DNA of 64,000 nucleotides. Origin: Microcoleus sp. AS-A8 (lineage in GTDB: Bacteria > Cyanobacteriota > Cyanobacteriia > Cyanobacteriales > Coleofasciculaceae). The stretch is from positions 62,001 through 126,000 of the forward strand of contig JAMPKV010000003.1 of assembly GCA_039962225.1 (NCBI GenBank), read 5' to 3'. The notes below the pieces were generated by a model, which did not search any database, had not been told where the DNA came from, and saw only the letters and a program-made list of their open reading frames with translations. The position numbers were made by a program, and so were the translations under genes. Every line of letters begins with the position of its first letter. Position 1 is the first letter of the stretch. This document shows, piece by piece, positions 25,601 to 35,246 of the stretch.

Positions 25601-28299
25601 CCTATAAACTTGCGGCTGTCAGGATTTTACTGATTGTCACAATGCCAGCATTTATTACAAATCCTCCGTTATATTCTCTGGTGACCTTGACGGCAGTCAA
25701 TCTCTGCATCAACTATGGAAATCCTCCCCAAGCGGCTGGCGTGTATATTTTTTACGGCAAGCTGCTGTGTGGAATCATGAAAGATATTGATTCTGGTTAT
25801 CGCTTTGGTCAACTGTCATTAAGGCTGTTGGATAAATTTAATATTCAAGACTTTAAATCTCTCGTCTTACATTACAGTAATGGATTTATCCGACCCTGGA
25901 AAGAATCCGTCCGCAACAGTGACATCATCCCCATGTTGCAGACAGCCCTTAATGTTGGTCTAGAGACGGGAGATATCGAACATGCGTCTTATAATGCCTC
26001 AGCCTATTGCCTGTTCTCAATGTTTACTGGCTGCAACCTGGAAGAATTGAACCAAAAGTATGAAGAATACATCAATTTGGTTATCAAATTAAAACAAGAG
26101 TATACCGTTTACTACATGACAAATTGTAGTAAAACAGCCATTAATTTACTCAGAGGATATGAAAATAACTTTTGTTTAGTTGTCAGTGACACTCAAGACC
26201 AAGAAGAGAGCATACTAGAGCAATGGACTAAAGTAAAAGCAGCTTGGTTGCTGTTAAGTGCTTACTTAGCCAAAACGATTTCATATTACTTTTTTAAGGA
26301 CTATAACCAGGCGGTCAATAGCGCCATAAAAGCCGATAAGAATGTAGAGAGTTCTGCCGCTTACCTGGTTTCAGTGCAACATAATTTTTACTATTCTCTG
26401 GCTTTACTGGCAAGTTGTCATTCTGCTGAAAACAAAACACCTAATAAAGTTCCCAAGCAAGTAACCGTCAATCAGAAAACGATGAAAATGTGGGCGGAGC
26501 ATTGCCCAGAAAATTTTCAGCATAAATATGACTTAGTAGAAGCTGAAAAAGCGCGAGTCTTGAACAAAAGTTGGGAAGCCTCAGAACTCTATGCTCGCGC
26601 CATCCGAGGAGCTAAAGAACAAGGATACATCCATGAAGAAGCCCTAGCCTACGAACGCGCCGCCGAATTTTACCTCTCCCTTGGCAGAGCAGAAATTGGT
26701 CAATTTTACATGAAGAATGCCCATCATTGTTATACTCGCTGGGGAGCAGTGGCTAAAGTCAAAGCCTTAGAATCTGAGTATCCACAAATATTAGTAGGAG
26801 CAACCAGCCGAAAGGGCGATAAAAACACCAGCACGATTGTCACCACATCTGAGAGTGATGCTCAAGCGCTGGACTTGGCAACTGTAATTAAAGCCTCGCA
26901 AACCCTAACCAGTGAAATCTTGCTGGGCAAATTGCTCTCCAAGTTAATGAAAATCGCCATTGAAAATGCCGGAGCGCAAAAAGGCTTCCTGATTCTCGGT
27001 AACGATAGCAAGTGGGTAATTGAAGCCGAAGGCGTTGTGGGTAAAGATGAGGTGAATGTGATGCGCTCCATTCCCGTTGACGCGGTTGACTCCTCCATCG
27101 GAGTTCCCCTTGTCTCCAGTGCCATCATCAACTTTGTCGCTCACACTCAGGAAAACGTCGTCTTAAATGATGCCACCCATGAGGGACAATATACCCGCGA
27201 TCCCTACATTATTGCGACTCAACCCAAATCCATTCTCTGTGCTCCCCTACTTAACCAAGGCAAACTTAGCGGCATACTCTATCTAGAAAATAACCTCACG
27301 ACTGGGGCATTTACTCCCAAGCGAGTCGAAACCTTAACCATCCTTTCCGCCCAAGCCGCCATCTCCATCGAAAATTCCCGCCTCTACAACCAATTAGAAG
27401 AATACAACCGGACGCTAGAGTTCAAAGTCGAGGAGAGAACTCAGCAATTACAAGAGAAAAATCAGGAGCTCGCCTCCACCCTGAAAAAACTCAAAGCCAC
27501 CCAAGATCAAATTATCGCCCAAGAAAAATTGGCTTCTCTCGGTGCTCTCACAGCAGGCATTGCCCATGAGATTAAAAATCCCTTAAACTTTGTGAATAAC
27601 TTCGCTGAACTTTCTGCCGAGTTAACAGAGGAACTGCTCGAAGAGATTGAAAATCAAAAAGATAAGTTAGATACAGAAACAACAGAATATATTGAGGAGA
27701 TATTAAATGACTTGACTCAAAACGTCAAAAAAATCAATGAACATGGTAAGCGAGCAGACAATATTGTGCGTGGCATGTTAATGCACTCTGGGGGCAAAGC
27801 CGGTGAGCGACAACTCACTGACATCAATGCCTTACTAGCAGAGTATGTAAATTTGGCTTATCACGGAATGCGTGCTAAAGATTCTTCCTTCAATATCACC
27901 ATAGAAACCCACTATGACGACACGATTGGGTTAGTGAATGTTGTCCCACAGAATATTAGCCGAGTCTTTCTGAATGTGATTAATAACGCTTGTTATTCGG
28001 CCCACGAGAAGAAAAAAGAACTCGGAGAAGGATTTTTACCCACACTTTCAGTTACTACGAAAAACCTAGGTGAGCAGATAGAAATCCGCATCCGAGATAA
28101 CGGCAAAGGCATAACCGATGAAATTAGGGATAAAATATTCAATCCCTTTTTTACCACCAAGCCCACCGGTCAAGGAACCGGGTTGGGTCTATCGATCAGT
28201 CACGATATTATTGTCCAAGAGCATCAAGGCGAACTCAAGGTGAACACCGAAGCGGGCAGCTATGCGGAATTTGTGATTGTTTTGCCAAGACGGAGTTAA
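22645..28299 (+). CDS. Ser/Thr kinase-AAA-GAF-histidine kinase multi-sensor protein
   Basis: An 1884-aa signalling protein. Residues about 8-270 form a Ser/Thr kinase-like domain (HKDVNPSNLVYN with HKD instead of HRD, then LIDFGIS). Residues about 305-600 form an AAA/STAND-like ATPase (Walker A GYSGIGKSAL, Walker B VIFLDDLQWAD), followed by a long TPR-like helical region. A GAF domain lies at about 1430-1580. The histidine kinase has a coiled coil, H-box GIAHEIKNPLNF with His1641, and ATPase motifs NVINNACYSA, DNGKGI and GTGLGLSI. The coding frame absorbs several interspersed repeats (23344-23363, 23603-23622, about 23680-23755, 24531-24585). Two receiver genes follow immediately, so it probably phosphorylates them. 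Confidence 0.93.
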   Translation: MNTITNYQIIDKIHESANSLVYRGILTQNNQPIILKILQAEYPNPSVLTRYKQEYEITRSLTLDGVVKVYGLQRYQNSLAMILEDFGGKSLKLLMAERKFTLEELLTIAIKIAESLGAIHAANIIHKDVNPSNLVYNPKTGQVKLIDFGISTVLSRENPTIRNPDRIEGTLAYISPEQTGRMNRAIDYRTDFYSLGVTLYELFTHQLPFATHDAMELVHCHIAKQPVPPHEFVGANGGAPLPSIVSDIVMKLMAKTAEERYQSAWGLKADLENCLHQLQTSGQILEFPLACQDISDKFQIPQKLYGREEEVKTLLAAFVRVACAERKRVAAGRTQEQEETVTQSETHSPQPPLIKEGQTTQSFPRGQGGVELMLIAGYSGIGKSALVNEVHKPIVQRRGYFISGKFDQFKRNIPYASLIQAFQELIRELLSETETQLQTWKQKILDALGSNGQVIIDVLPELELMIGKQPSVPQLGPSESQNRFNLVFQKFLGVFTQQEHPLVIFLDDLQWADSASLKLIELLMTDSDRQYLLMIGAYRDNEVSPTHPLMQTLEQIHSSGARVNTITLQPLAIDHVNHLITDTLNSSTEETKSLAELVFNKTNGNPFFLTQLLQSLYTENLLIYNPSQSLPFPLKNRSSYEEVWGGKKTNQGGWQWDIEQIQAIGITDNVVELMIGKIEKLDTSTQKVLTLAACIGNRFNLDVLSVVNAKSLSDTATDLWPALQESLIIPLSDDYKTPLLWKSELESIDHSDTSSFFVPKTPSAIPYRFLHDRVQQAAYALIPEGQKKELHLKIGQLLLENIKPDELEENIFDIVNQLNIGLELITHQAERNKLARFNLIAGRKAKNATAYEPALRYLEFGLELLSADSWKHQYDLTLALHLETVELQYINTQFDQAEKLSAVVLNHAQTLLDKIKVYELKLQSYIAKIQLHDAIETALEILTQLRIDLPQKPSKQRIEEEQKSIELLLRNKQIEDLFVLPEMTDPYKLAAVRILLIVTMPAFITNPPLYSLVTLTAVNLCINYGNPPQAAGVYIFYGKLLCGIMKDIDSGYRFGQLSLRLLDKFNIQDFKSLVLHYSNGFIRPWKESVRNSDIIPMLQTALNVGLETGDIEHASYNASAYCLFSMFTGCNLEELNQKYEEYINLVIKLKQEYTVYYMTNCSKTAINLLRGYENNFCLVVSDTQDQEESILEQWTKVKAAWLLLSAYLAKTISYYFFKDYNQAVNSAIKADKNVESSAAYLVSVQHNFYYSLALLASCHSAENKTPNKVPKQVTVNQKTMKMWAEHCPENFQHKYDLVEAEKARVLNKSWEASELYARAIRGAKEQGYIHEEALAYERAAEFYLSLGRAEIGQFYMKNAHHCYTRWGAVAKVKALESEYPQILVGATSRKGDKNTSTIVTTSESDAQALDLATVIKASQTLTSEILLGKLLSKLMKIAIENAGAQKGFLILGNDSKWVIEAEGVVGKDEVNVMRSIPVDAVDSSIGVPLVSSAIINFVAHTQENVVLNDATHEGQYTRDPYIIATQPKSILCAPLLNQGKLSGILYLENNLTTGAFTPKRVETLTILSAQAAISIENSRLYNQLEEYNRTLEFKVEERTQQLQEKNQELASTLKKLKATQDQIIAQEKLASLGALTAGIAHEIKNPLNFVNNFAELSAELTEELLEEIENQKDKLDTETTEYIEEILNDLTQNVKKINEHGKRADNIVRGMLMHSGGKAGERQLTDINALLAEYVNLAYHGMRAKDSSFNITIETHYDDTIGLVNVVPQNISRVFLNVINNACYSAHEKKKELGEGFLPTLSVTTKNLGEQIEIRIRDNGKGITDEIRDKIFNPFFTTKPTGQGTGLGLSISHDIIVQEHQGELKVNTEAGSYAEFVIVLPRRS
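23603..23755. repeat. Interspersed repeats inside the kinase gene, first cluster
   Basis: A GC-rich GCGTAGCGTGCGCGGAGCGC tract (23603-23622) is followed by CCCCCTTATTAAGGAGGGG (about 23697-23715, near-perfect hairpin) and a further CCCACGGGGG...GGGGGG tract. Together they encode a hydrophilic Arg/Gln/Pro/Gly insert between the kinase and ATPase domains. The frame stays open. Confidence 0.6.
24531..24585. repeat. Interspersed repeat inside the kinase gene, second cluster
   Basis: CTTACCC (24531-24537) and GGGTAAG (24579-24585) bound a C-rich/G-rich hairpin of 55 bp. It encodes a short insert (PFPLKNRSSYEEVWGGKK) within the helical region, again without breaking the frame. Confidence 0.6.
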
Positions 28300-28302
28300 G
28301 TC

Positions 28303-28671
28303 ATGAAAATCATGGTTGTGGATGATGAAGAAGATGTTCAATTATTATTTCGGCAAAAATTTAGAAAGGAAATCAAACAAGGTCAAATTGAATTTCAGTT
28401 TGCCTTCTCGGCAAAGGAGGCACTGGAATACTTAAATAGTCAGCCAGAAAATTGCGTTGTCCTGATTCTCTCAGATATTAATATGCCAGGCATGAACGGT
28501 CTAGAACTGCTCAAAATTATTAAAGAAAAATTTCCTAATTTAAAAGTCTTTATGATTACCGCCTATGGAGATGAAGAAAATTACAAAGTCGCGATGGAGT
28601 ATGGAGCGGACGAATATCTACATAAGCCTGTTGAATTTGACAACCTCAAAGACAAAATTTTGAATTATTAG
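28303..28671 (+). CDS. Single-domain response regulator
   Basis: A 122-aa CheY-like receiver with acidic pocket DDEED (7-11), phospho-acceptor Asp58 ([11 protein letters not shown]), Thr in MITAYG and Lys in HKPVEF. There is no output domain. It begins 3 bp after the stop of the large kinase gene, so the two are translationally coupled or nearly so. It is likely a phosphate shuttle from that kinase to the following hybrid protein or another partner. Confidence 0.95.
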   Translation: MKIMVVDDEEDVQLLFRQKFRKEIKQGQIEFQFAFSAKEALEYLNSQPENCVVLILSDINMPGMNGLELLKIIKEKFPNLKVFMITAYGDEENYKVAMEYGADEYLHKPVEFDNLKDKILNY

Positions 28672-28718
28672 CTAAACCTAACCGGCAAATAAACTATGCC
28701 AGCAAGCAGGGAAAAACA

Positions 28719-31640
28719 ATGCCAGCGAAAATACTGGTTGTGGATGACGAGCCTGACTTAGAATCCCTGATCCGCCAGAAATTTAGAAAAAAAATTCGGC
28801 AAAATGAACTTCAGTTTGTTTTTGCACAAAATGGTTTGGAAGCCATAGAAAAGGTACAAACTGAACCGGATATCGATATGGTATTAACCGATATTAATAT
28901 GCCCCAGATGGATGGGCTAGCTTTGCTCACTCGGCTTTCAGAGCAACATCCCACTATCAAAACTGTGATTCTTTCGGCCTATGGGGATATCGACAATATC
29001 AGGAAGGCCATGAATTTGGGGGCATTTGATTTTCTGACGAAACCGATCGATTTTCAAGATTTAGAAATTACGACCAACAAAACGCTGCAACATGTTGATC
29101 AGATGAAACAAGCGCTGCAAAAAGAGCGTTTAGCTCAGCAGGCTCAAGCCGAATTATTGAAAAATCTCCAGCAAGAAATTGCCGAACGCCAACGTGCCCA
29201 AGAGGCTCTACGCATTAGCGAGAGGCGGTTAGCTCAATTTTTGGAAGCATTACCGGTGGGCATATTTGTGGTGGATAGTCGTGGTAGAACCTATTACGCC
29301 AATCAAACCGCACAGGAGTTACTGGGTAAAGCGATCGCGCCGGATGTCACGACTGAACAATGGCCGATGGTGTATCAAGCCTATGTCGCAGGGACACAAC
29401 AAATTTATCCCATAGAGCAACAGCCCCTTTGGCGAGCTTTAAGAGGAGAAAGAGCCACTGTGGATAATATGGAGCTTCATCAAGGCGATCGCATTATCCC
29501 TCTAGAAGTGTGGGCAACTCCAATTTTTGATGAAACGGATCAGGTTGTCTATGCAATCGCGGCCTTTCAAGACATCACTCAACGCAAACGAGCGGAAACT
29601 GAACGAATTCGTTTCACCCAAGAACTGGAATTCAAGAATACTCAATTACAGCGCTTGGATCAAATCAAGGATGAGTTTTTAGCCAATACATCCCACGAAC
29701 TCCGTACCCCGCTCAATGGCATTATCGGCATTGCGGAATCCCTCCTCGATGGTGCGGCGGGTGAACTCAATGGCAGGCAAAAAGCCAATCTCTCCATGGT
29801 CGTCTCTAGTGGGATGCGGCTGGCCAACTTGGTTAATGATATCCTTGATTTCGCCAAACTGAAGAACCGAGACATCGAACTGCAAAGGCAGCCTGTAGAC
29901 TTTCGCCAGATTACAGAGATTGTTCTGAGGGTTTGTCGTCCTCTGGCGGCGGGTAAATCCCTAGAACTGAATAACGCGATTCCAGAGGAATTAGTTGCCG
30001 TTGAAGGTGATGAGAATCGGCTGCAACAAATTATGTACAATCTGGTCGGCAATGCGATCAAGTTTACGGAATCTGGAGCAGTGACGGTATCTGCGATCGC
30101 TCTCGACGGTATGGTAGAAGTGACCGTTGCCGACACCGGGATTGGTATCTCACCCGATAAATTCGGCGATATTTTCAAATCCTTCGAGCAAGTGGATGCC
30201 TCCGTCTCCCGTGAGTATGGTGGAACCGGACTCGGACTAAGTATCACCAAACAACTTGTGGAACTGCATGGCGGTACAATCCGCGTCGAGTCAGAACTGA
30301 GTCAGGGTTCCCGGTTCCTTTTTACGCTACCCATGAGTAGCCAAACACCAACTCGGACGTTAGATTTCAGCCAAGCCGTGGCTAGAATGCGGGAAAATGA
30401 ATCACCGCCCCCCGAACTTCTTGCACCCATTGTTCAATCAAAGGGTCAATTAACAATTTTGGTGGTAGATGACGAACCGATCAATTTGCAAGTTGTTGCC
30501 AATCACCTATCCCTGCAAAACTATGGCATTGTCCAAGCCCACAGTGGAATAGAAGCATTAGAAAAAATTCACAACGGACTCCGGCCAGATTTGATTTTGC
30601 TCGATATTATGATGCCGAAGATGTCTGGCTATCAAGTCTGTCAAAAAATCCGCGAACAGTTTCCCGCTTCGGAAATGCCCATTGTGATGTTGACGGCCAA
30701 AAATCAAGTTTCAAACCTCGTGGCTGGCTTGGATGCGGGGGCCAATGATTATTTGACCAAACCTGTCCTGAAAAATGAACTTTTAGCGCGAATTAAAACC
30801 CATATCAATCTCTCTAAAATTAATATCGCCTATGGTCGGTTTGTCCCCCATGAATTTTTGCGCTTTTTGGGACATAAAAGTATTGTGGATGTCCGTTTGG
30901 GTGACCAGATTCTTAAAGAAATGTCCGTGATGTTTGCTGACATTCGCGACTTTACCGCCCTCTCCGAAGAGATGTCTCCCAAGGAAAACTTTGATTTTAT
31001 CAATTCTTACTTGAGCTGGGTAGGGCCTGTTATTCGCCAGCATCATGGTTTTATTGATAAATATATTGGGGATGCGGTGATGGCGCTGTTTCCTGAGACT
31101 GCGGATCAGGCCGTAAAGGCTGCGCTCGATATGCAAAAACAGGTCTTACTTTATAATATCAAGCGGCAAAAAGCTGGTTATCCGACCCTGGCGATCGGTA
31201 TTGGCTTGCATCGGGGGAGTTTGATGCTGGGAACCATTGGCGAAGAACGGCGCATGGAAAGCACTGTGATTGCCGATGCGGTTAATTTAGCGTCTCGTCT
31301 AGAAGATTTAACTAAAGTTTATGGGGCTTCCATTCTCATCAGCGGACCGACTTTATTTAGCCTGGAAGACCCCACGCTGTATCACTATCGATTCATCGGA
31401 CAAGTACAAGTTAAAGGTAAGAAAGAACGGGTTTCTGTTTTTGAAATTTTTGAGACAGATCCGCCTCAACTTCAATCTCTCAAACAGCAAACTAAAACCT
31501 TGTTTGAACAAGCCGTCATACTTTATAATAGTAATCAAATTGCCTCTGCTTATCAAATATTCAAAGATATTTTCCAGATAAACGCCCAAGATAAAGCGGC
31601 TAATTTCTATATCAAAAACTGTGAAATTTTTTTAAATTAA
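28719..31640 (+). CDS. REC-PAS-histidine kinase-REC-adenylate cyclase (CyaC-like)
   Basis: A 973-aa hybrid. Domains are: receiver (Asp58, [11 protein letters not shown]), coiled coil, PAS (about 170-290), HisKA ([10 protein letters not shown], His326), HATPase ([16 protein letters not shown]), second receiver (Asp629, [11 protein letters not shown]) and a class III nucleotide cyclase (about 725-905). The cyclase has both metal Asp motifs (FADIRDFT and GDAVMALF), Lys in IDKYIGD at the adenine position and Thr in [11 protein letters not shown]. That Lys/Thr pair marks class IIIb cyclases such as bicarbonate-responsive CyaC. The order resembles cyanobacterial CyaC. It should make cAMP under phosphorelay control. 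The gene lies 47 bp after the lone receiver. Confidence 0.94.
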   Translation: MPAKILVVDDEPDLESLIRQKFRKKIRQNELQFVFAQNGLEAIEKVQTEPDIDMVLTDINMPQMDGLALLTRLSEQHPTIKTVILSAYGDIDNIRKAMNLGAFDFLTKPIDFQDLEITTNKTLQHVDQMKQALQKERLAQQAQAELLKNLQQEIAERQRAQEALRISERRLAQFLEALPVGIFVVDSRGRTYYANQTAQELLGKAIAPDVTTEQWPMVYQAYVAGTQQIYPIEQQPLWRALRGERATVDNMELHQGDRIIPLEVWATPIFDETDQVVYAIAAFQDITQRKRAETERIRFTQELEFKNTQLQRLDQIKDEFLANTSHELRTPLNGIIGIAESLLDGAAGELNGRQKANLSMVVSSGMRLANLVNDILDFAKLKNRDIELQRQPVDFRQITEIVLRVCRPLAAGKSLELNNAIPEELVAVEGDENRLQQIMYNLVGNAIKFTESGAVTVSAIALDGMVEVTVADTGIGISPDKFGDIFKSFEQVDASVSREYGGTGLGLSITKQLVELHGGTIRVESELSQGSRFLFTLPMSSQTPTRTLDFSQAVARMRENESPPPELLAPIVQSKGQLTILVVDDEPINLQVVANHLSLQNYGIVQAHSGIEALEKIHNGLRPDLILLDIMMPKMSGYQVCQKIREQFPASEMPIVMLTAKNQVSNLVAGLDAGANDYLTKPVLKNELLARIKTHINLSKINIAYGRFVPHEFLRFLGHKSIVDVRLGDQILKEMSVMFADIRDFTALSEEMSPKENFDFINSYLSWVGPVIRQHHGFIDKYIGDAVMALFPETADQAVKAALDMQKQVLLYNIKRQKAGYPTLAIGIGLHRGSLMLGTIGEERRMESTVIADAVNLASRLEDLTKVYGASILISGPTLFSLEDPTLYHYRFIGQVQVKGKKERVSVFEIFETDPPQLQSLKQQTKTLFEQAVILYNSNQIASAYQIFKDIFQINAQDKAANFYIKNCEIFLN

Positions 31641-31742
31641 ACCATGACCTGAGCCTATTAACCCAACTGTCACTCGGCTCAAGTAGGGACAGCTCTCTAA
31701 TATTGATTTCTCTAACTCGAATCTAAACAAAAATGTCAAGAG

Positions 31743-31777
31743 AGCCAACAGCTACGTGGAAAGCTAGACTGTTGGCT
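31743..31777. terminator. Inverted repeat between cyclase and fur genes
   Basis: AGCCAACAG (31743-31751) pairs perfectly with CTGTTGGCT (31769-31777) across a 17-nt loop. It lies in the convergent gap between the cyclase gene and fur, and could end transcription from one or both sides. There is no long T-tract. Confidence 0.45.
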
Positions 31778-31911
31778 GTGGATGAAATAGGGTGCGGACA
31801 ATACGCCATAAGCTTCCTTCACGGCGTGCGTCTCTGCCAAATCCCGAATTTGACCCATTTCCTCCTGCTCACAAAACGTCGTTACACTCATTGGGCAAGA
31901 AGAACAGGTAT

Positions 31912-32418
31912 CTAGTTCAACCCATGGGCAATTGAGCGGGTGCAGCACCAATTACTGGGTAAGGCAGAAGGCCATCCCATTCGCAGAGCCTCCGGACAGA
32001 TGGTATGAATCGTGAGTTGGCAGTCAATCATCTGTAAACCCTCTCGTTCCACCTGCTTGACCCCTTGTTTGAGAATCGAATCATTCTTGAATTCAATGGT
32101 TCGGTTGCACTGAATGCAGACTAAATGATGGTGATGATTCGGGAAAGGCTGATTGAGTTCGTAATGTTTATGTCCTTCCGCCAATTCTAGTTCCCGTAAA
32201 ATACCCATCCGTGACATTAACTTGACGCTGCGGTAAATGGTCGATAAACTAATCGGCTCTCCACGCTGCTGTAACAGCTCGTGGAGTTCCTCCGCACTCA
32301 GATGGTTGCCTCTGGGTAAATTTTGAAAAACATGCAGAATTGTTTCCCGTTGTGGCGTTAAACGCCAACCTCTGGAATTGAGTTCGGCCTTGAGTGAAGC
32401 GGCTGTGTAAGGAGGCAT
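31912..32418 (-). CDS. fur: Ferric uptake regulator, Fur family
   Basis: A 168-aa Fur-type repressor. The N-terminal winged helix (RGWRLTPQRETILHVF, then SLSTIYRSVKLMSRMGI) is followed by the metal-sensing half with ELAEGHKHYEL, NHHHHLVCIQC and IDCQLTIHTICPEALRMGWP. The single clear CxxC (CIQC) and the long tail with WCCTRSIAHG match the cyanobacterial FurA pattern rather than Zur or PerR. It should repress iron-uptake genes when Fe2+ is bound. A Fur-box match lies upstream, consistent with self-regulation. A similar box precedes the oxidase gene at 7.6 kb. Confidence 0.92.
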   Translation of the reverse strand: MPPYTAASLKAELNSRGWRLTPQRETILHVFQNLPRGNHLSAEELHELLQQRGEPISLSTIYRSVKLMSRMGILRELELAEGHKHYELNQPFPNHHHHLVCIQCNRTIEFKNDSILKQGVKQVEREGLQMIDCQLTIHTICPEALRMGWPSALPSNWCCTRSIAHGLN

Positions 32419-32442
32419 AATAACTCTCTCAAAAAAAACCGT

Positions 32443-32467
32443 TTATTGACAATGCATTATTGACAAT
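32443..32467. repeat. Direct repeat in the fur promoter region
   Basis: TTATTGACAAT occurs at 32443-32453 and again at 32457-32467, a 14-bp period, 25-49 bp upstream of the fur start codon. It may be part of the promoter or an operator for Fur or another regulator. Confidence 0.45.
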
Positions 32468-32509
32468 AATAGTTACTGGCACCTCGGACTTGCAACAAAA
32501 TCTAATAGT

Positions 32510-32524
32510 TGAGAATAAATCTCA
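32510..32524. promoter_or_regulatory. Candidate Fur box upstream of fur
   Basis: TGAGAATAAATCTCA matches the 7-1-7 consensus TGATAATNATTATCA at 11 of 14 specified positions and has inverted symmetry (TGAGA...TCTCA). It lies about 92 bp upstream of the fur ATG and about 410 bp from clpX on the other side, so autoregulation of fur is the simplest reading. Confidence 0.5.
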
Positions 32525-32931
32525 GTGCTTTATTGATAAATATTGAAAAACCACCGACGGATCTAAGGAGGATGAGATTGTTCTTAGAATGGTATTAAGA
32601 CCAATTGCAGTCTAAACTGGATTCTCTCCAGTGAGTGATCACAAATGGTTCGTCGGTCATGGGGTTGGCATAAAACTCCGCCTCAAGCCGTCATCCCTAT
32701 GCCTTAACAAACCCTTAACAATTGCAATTTGGTAGAATGATCGTTTTTTGGGTTATTTCAGCAAGATAGCTGCTCCTTTGACTGGGAAACCCAGTCCCAT
32801 CACAATGAGTAGCATCTGATTTCAGACGCATAGGGCAAAACTCCTTTTCTCAAGGGGAGCTGACACCGATATAGCCGCACCCAGCTAAAGCTTAGGATGC
32901 TGCTACCACCTCAAATAGCGATAATTTTTAT

Positions 32932-34272
32932 ATGTCCAAATACGACTCTTATCTAAGATGTTCCTTTTGCGGTAAGTCCTCTGAACAGGTACGCAAATTA
33001 ATTGCCGGACCCGGCGTCTATATTTGTGATGAATGCGTGGAACTGTGCAACGAGATCTTAGATGAAGAACTGTTCCACTCCTCCAATGACACAGCCATTC
33101 AACCCGCTCAGGACGCTGAGCCTCCCCAAAAGCAACCTATCCCAGTCAGCCATCGAGCTTGGCATCAACTGCCAAAACCGATAGAAATTAAGCAAGCTCT
33201 AGATGAGTATGTCATCGGTCAAGACCAAGCCAAAAAAGTTCTCTCTGTGGCTGTTTATAACCATTACAAACGCCTCAGTGTTGACCCAAGCGAGAGCAGC
33301 AAGACGACCCTTGAGGAGAGTGTGAAGCTCTCTAAGTCCAACATTCTTCTGATTGGTCCTACCGGGTGCGGCAAGACCCTTTTGGCTCAATCCCTGGCAA
33401 CTCAGTTAGATGTTCCTTTTGCGGTTGCGGATGCCACCACGCTAACAGAAGCCGGTTATGTCGGGGATGATGTGGAAAATATCTTGCTGCGATTGCTGCA
33501 AGTCGCTGACTTCAATGTTGAAGCGGCTGAGCGAGGCATTATCTACATTGACGAAATTGACAAGATTGCCCGTAAAAGTGAAAATCCGTCCATTACGCGG
33601 GATGTTTCCGGAGAAGGGGTTCAGCAAGCTCTCCTGAAAATTTTGGAAGGGACGGTGGTGAATGTGCCGCCTCAGGGTGGACGTAAGCACCCTTATCAGG
33701 AGTGTATTCAACTTGACACCAGTAATATTCTCTTCATCTGTGGCGGTGCCTTCGTTGGGTTAGACAAAGTCGTAGAGCAACGCATCGGGAAAAGCTCGAT
33801 CGGCTTTGTGCAATCCGGTGAAGTACAGTCTCTGCAAAAGCCGACAGCCGAACTTTTCAAACATCTAGAGCCAGAGGATTTGGTGAAATTTGGTCTAATT
33901 CCAGAGATGATTGGTCGGTTACCTGCAATCACTTCCGTTGAGCCACTCGATGAAGACGCCTTGATGAGAATATTGACGCAACCTCACAATGCTTTGGTGA
34001 AGCAGTACCAAAAATTACTGAAAATGGATAGTATTCGTCTAGAGTTTCAGCCAGATGCTCTAAGAGCGATCGCCCAAGAAGCCGTTCGCCGCAAAACCGG
34101 AGCGAGAGCACTGCGGGGCATCCTAGAAGAGCTGATGCTGGAGATTATGTACGAATTACCCTCCCGCAAAGATATTCATCGCTGCACGATTACCAGGGAG
34201 ATGGTAGAGAAACGCTCCACGGCTGAACTCCTGACTCATCCCTCTTGGCTGCTAAAATCCGAATCGGCCTAG
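32932..34272 (+). CDS. clpX: ATP-dependent Clp protease ATPase subunit ClpX
   Basis: A 446-aa AAA+ unfoldase that feeds ClpP. The N-terminal zinc domain has C10/C13 and C32/C35 (CSFC, CDEC). Walker A is [10 protein letters not shown], pore loop GYVGDD, Walker B IIYIDEID, then RKHPYQE and the IGF-type loop (SSIGF) used to dock ClpP. The C-terminal sensor region is [13 protein letters not shown]. The residue before GKT in Walker A is Cys, where Ser is common. The gene stands alone here, without the usual tig-clpP neighbours, so it may be a second copy or a displaced single copy. Confidence 0.95.
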   Translation: MSKYDSYLRCSFCGKSSEQVRKLIAGPGVYICDECVELCNEILDEELFHSSNDTAIQPAQDAEPPQKQPIPVSHRAWHQLPKPIEIKQALDEYVIGQDQAKKVLSVAVYNHYKRLSVDPSESSKTTLEESVKLSKSNILLIGPTGCGKTLLAQSLATQLDVPFAVADATTLTEAGYVGDDVENILLRLLQVADFNVEAAERGIIYIDEIDKIARKSENPSITRDVSGEGVQQALLKILEGTVVNVPPQGGRKHPYQECIQLDTSNILFICGGAFVGLDKVVEQRIGKSSIGFVQSGEVQSLQKPTAELFKHLEPEDLVKFGLIPEMIGRLPAITSVEPLDEDALMRILTQPHNALVKQYQKLLKMDSIRLEFQPDALRAIAQEAVRRKTGARALRGILEELMLEIMYELPSRKDIHRCTITREMVEKRSTAELLTHPSWLLKSESA

Positions 34273-34614
34273 ATTGTTGGAGCCAACGGTGATGAAAATC
34301 ACAATAATCACCATCGGTTTCTGTGGCGATGTACAACCCTGGAGTGAACGGGTTAGAGAGAACGGACAGACTGTTCCAGTTTTGTCTAGTTACAGCCAGC
34401 AGGTTGTCCCTCGCCCACAGGATTAGCCGGAGCAAGCGATCGCACTTCTTGAACAACGCCCAGAACAACGAGATTTCGTTTCAGTGTGTAAGTCCTAGTA
34501 CCATCAACTAACCATTGCTCTAGGTGAGAAGATTTGCGCCTAAGAGGGTGTAGGGCAAGCCGTGGCCTGGATTAGCGATCGCCTATTTTAATCACAAGCT
34601 TTCGCCAGTTAACT
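34273..34614. other. Convergent intergenic region
   Basis: It lies between clpX and the minus-strand lspA. A GGTGATG...ATCACCATC imperfect inverted repeat at about 34288-34316 might act as a terminator for clpX. No gene is supported. Confidence 0.4.
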
Positions 34615-35124
34615 TTAAAGACGCCGAGACTTCGACGCGGGGGGTTGATCCCGAAAACTAACAATCAGCAAGCAGATAATGCCAATGTTAATAAAAACAT
34701 CAGCGAGGTTGAACACGGGGAAATGAATCAGACGAAAATCCAAAAAATCTACGACGCACGTTAAAAGCTTGCCGTCTACGACGCAACTGTTGAAAAAACG
34801 GTCAAGACCATTGCCCAAAGCTCCTCCCAAAATAAAGCCGTAACCTAGCTGCTCTATAGTATTTAACACGGGGCCAAACAAAGCGAACGCGATTAAACCA
34901 ATGCTCACGACCAAAGACAGCCAGCGTAACCAAACTTCTCCCTGAAAGACACTAAAAGCTGCACCAGGATTTAAGACATAGGTAAAGTGAAAGACACCCG
35001 GCCAAAGACCTAGAGTTTGCTTCAACTCAAAATTCTGCACCACTAAATATTTGCTTAGCTGATCCGAAATCAGACTGATCAAGGCAATAACCCAAAAAAA
35101 GGGGTTTTTCAGGGGCTTGGTCAT
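34615..35124 (-). CDS. lspA: Lipoprotein signal peptidase (signal peptidase II)
   Basis: A 169-aa inner-membrane aspartyl protease that cleaves prolipoprotein signal peptides before the lipidated Cys. It has four membrane segments. The two catalytic Asp are visible in GNGLDRF and FNLADVFI, and the N-terminal DQLSKYLV block and NPGAAFS are typical. It is relevant to the several lipoproteins in this window. It follows bioY on the same strand with a 122-bp gap rich in GGTTGAAGG/CAACCTGCA repeats. Confidence 0.95.
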   Translation of the reverse strand: MTKPLKNPFFWVIALISLISDQLSKYLVVQNFELKQTLGLWPGVFHFTYVLNPGAAFSVFQGEVWLRWLSLVVSIGLIAFALFGPVLNTIEQLGYGFILGGALGNGLDRFFNSCVVDGKLLTCVVDFLDFRLIHFPVFNLADVFINIGIICLLIVSFRDQPPASKSRRL

Positions 35125-35246
35125 GGGTTATGAGTCATTAGGTTGAAGGTTAGAAGGTTGAGCGTTGGAGAATTGGGCTTTTTGAAGATAACTTTCAACC
35201 TGCACCCTGTCAACCTGCAACCTTGCTTGAACTTGAAGACAAACAG

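Larger units (their letters stand above)
32419..32931. other. Divergent region between fur and clpX
   Basis: It carries the fur regulatory sites described separately. The right half must contain the clpX promoter, but no clear box was identified. No small gene is seen. Confidence 0.45.
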
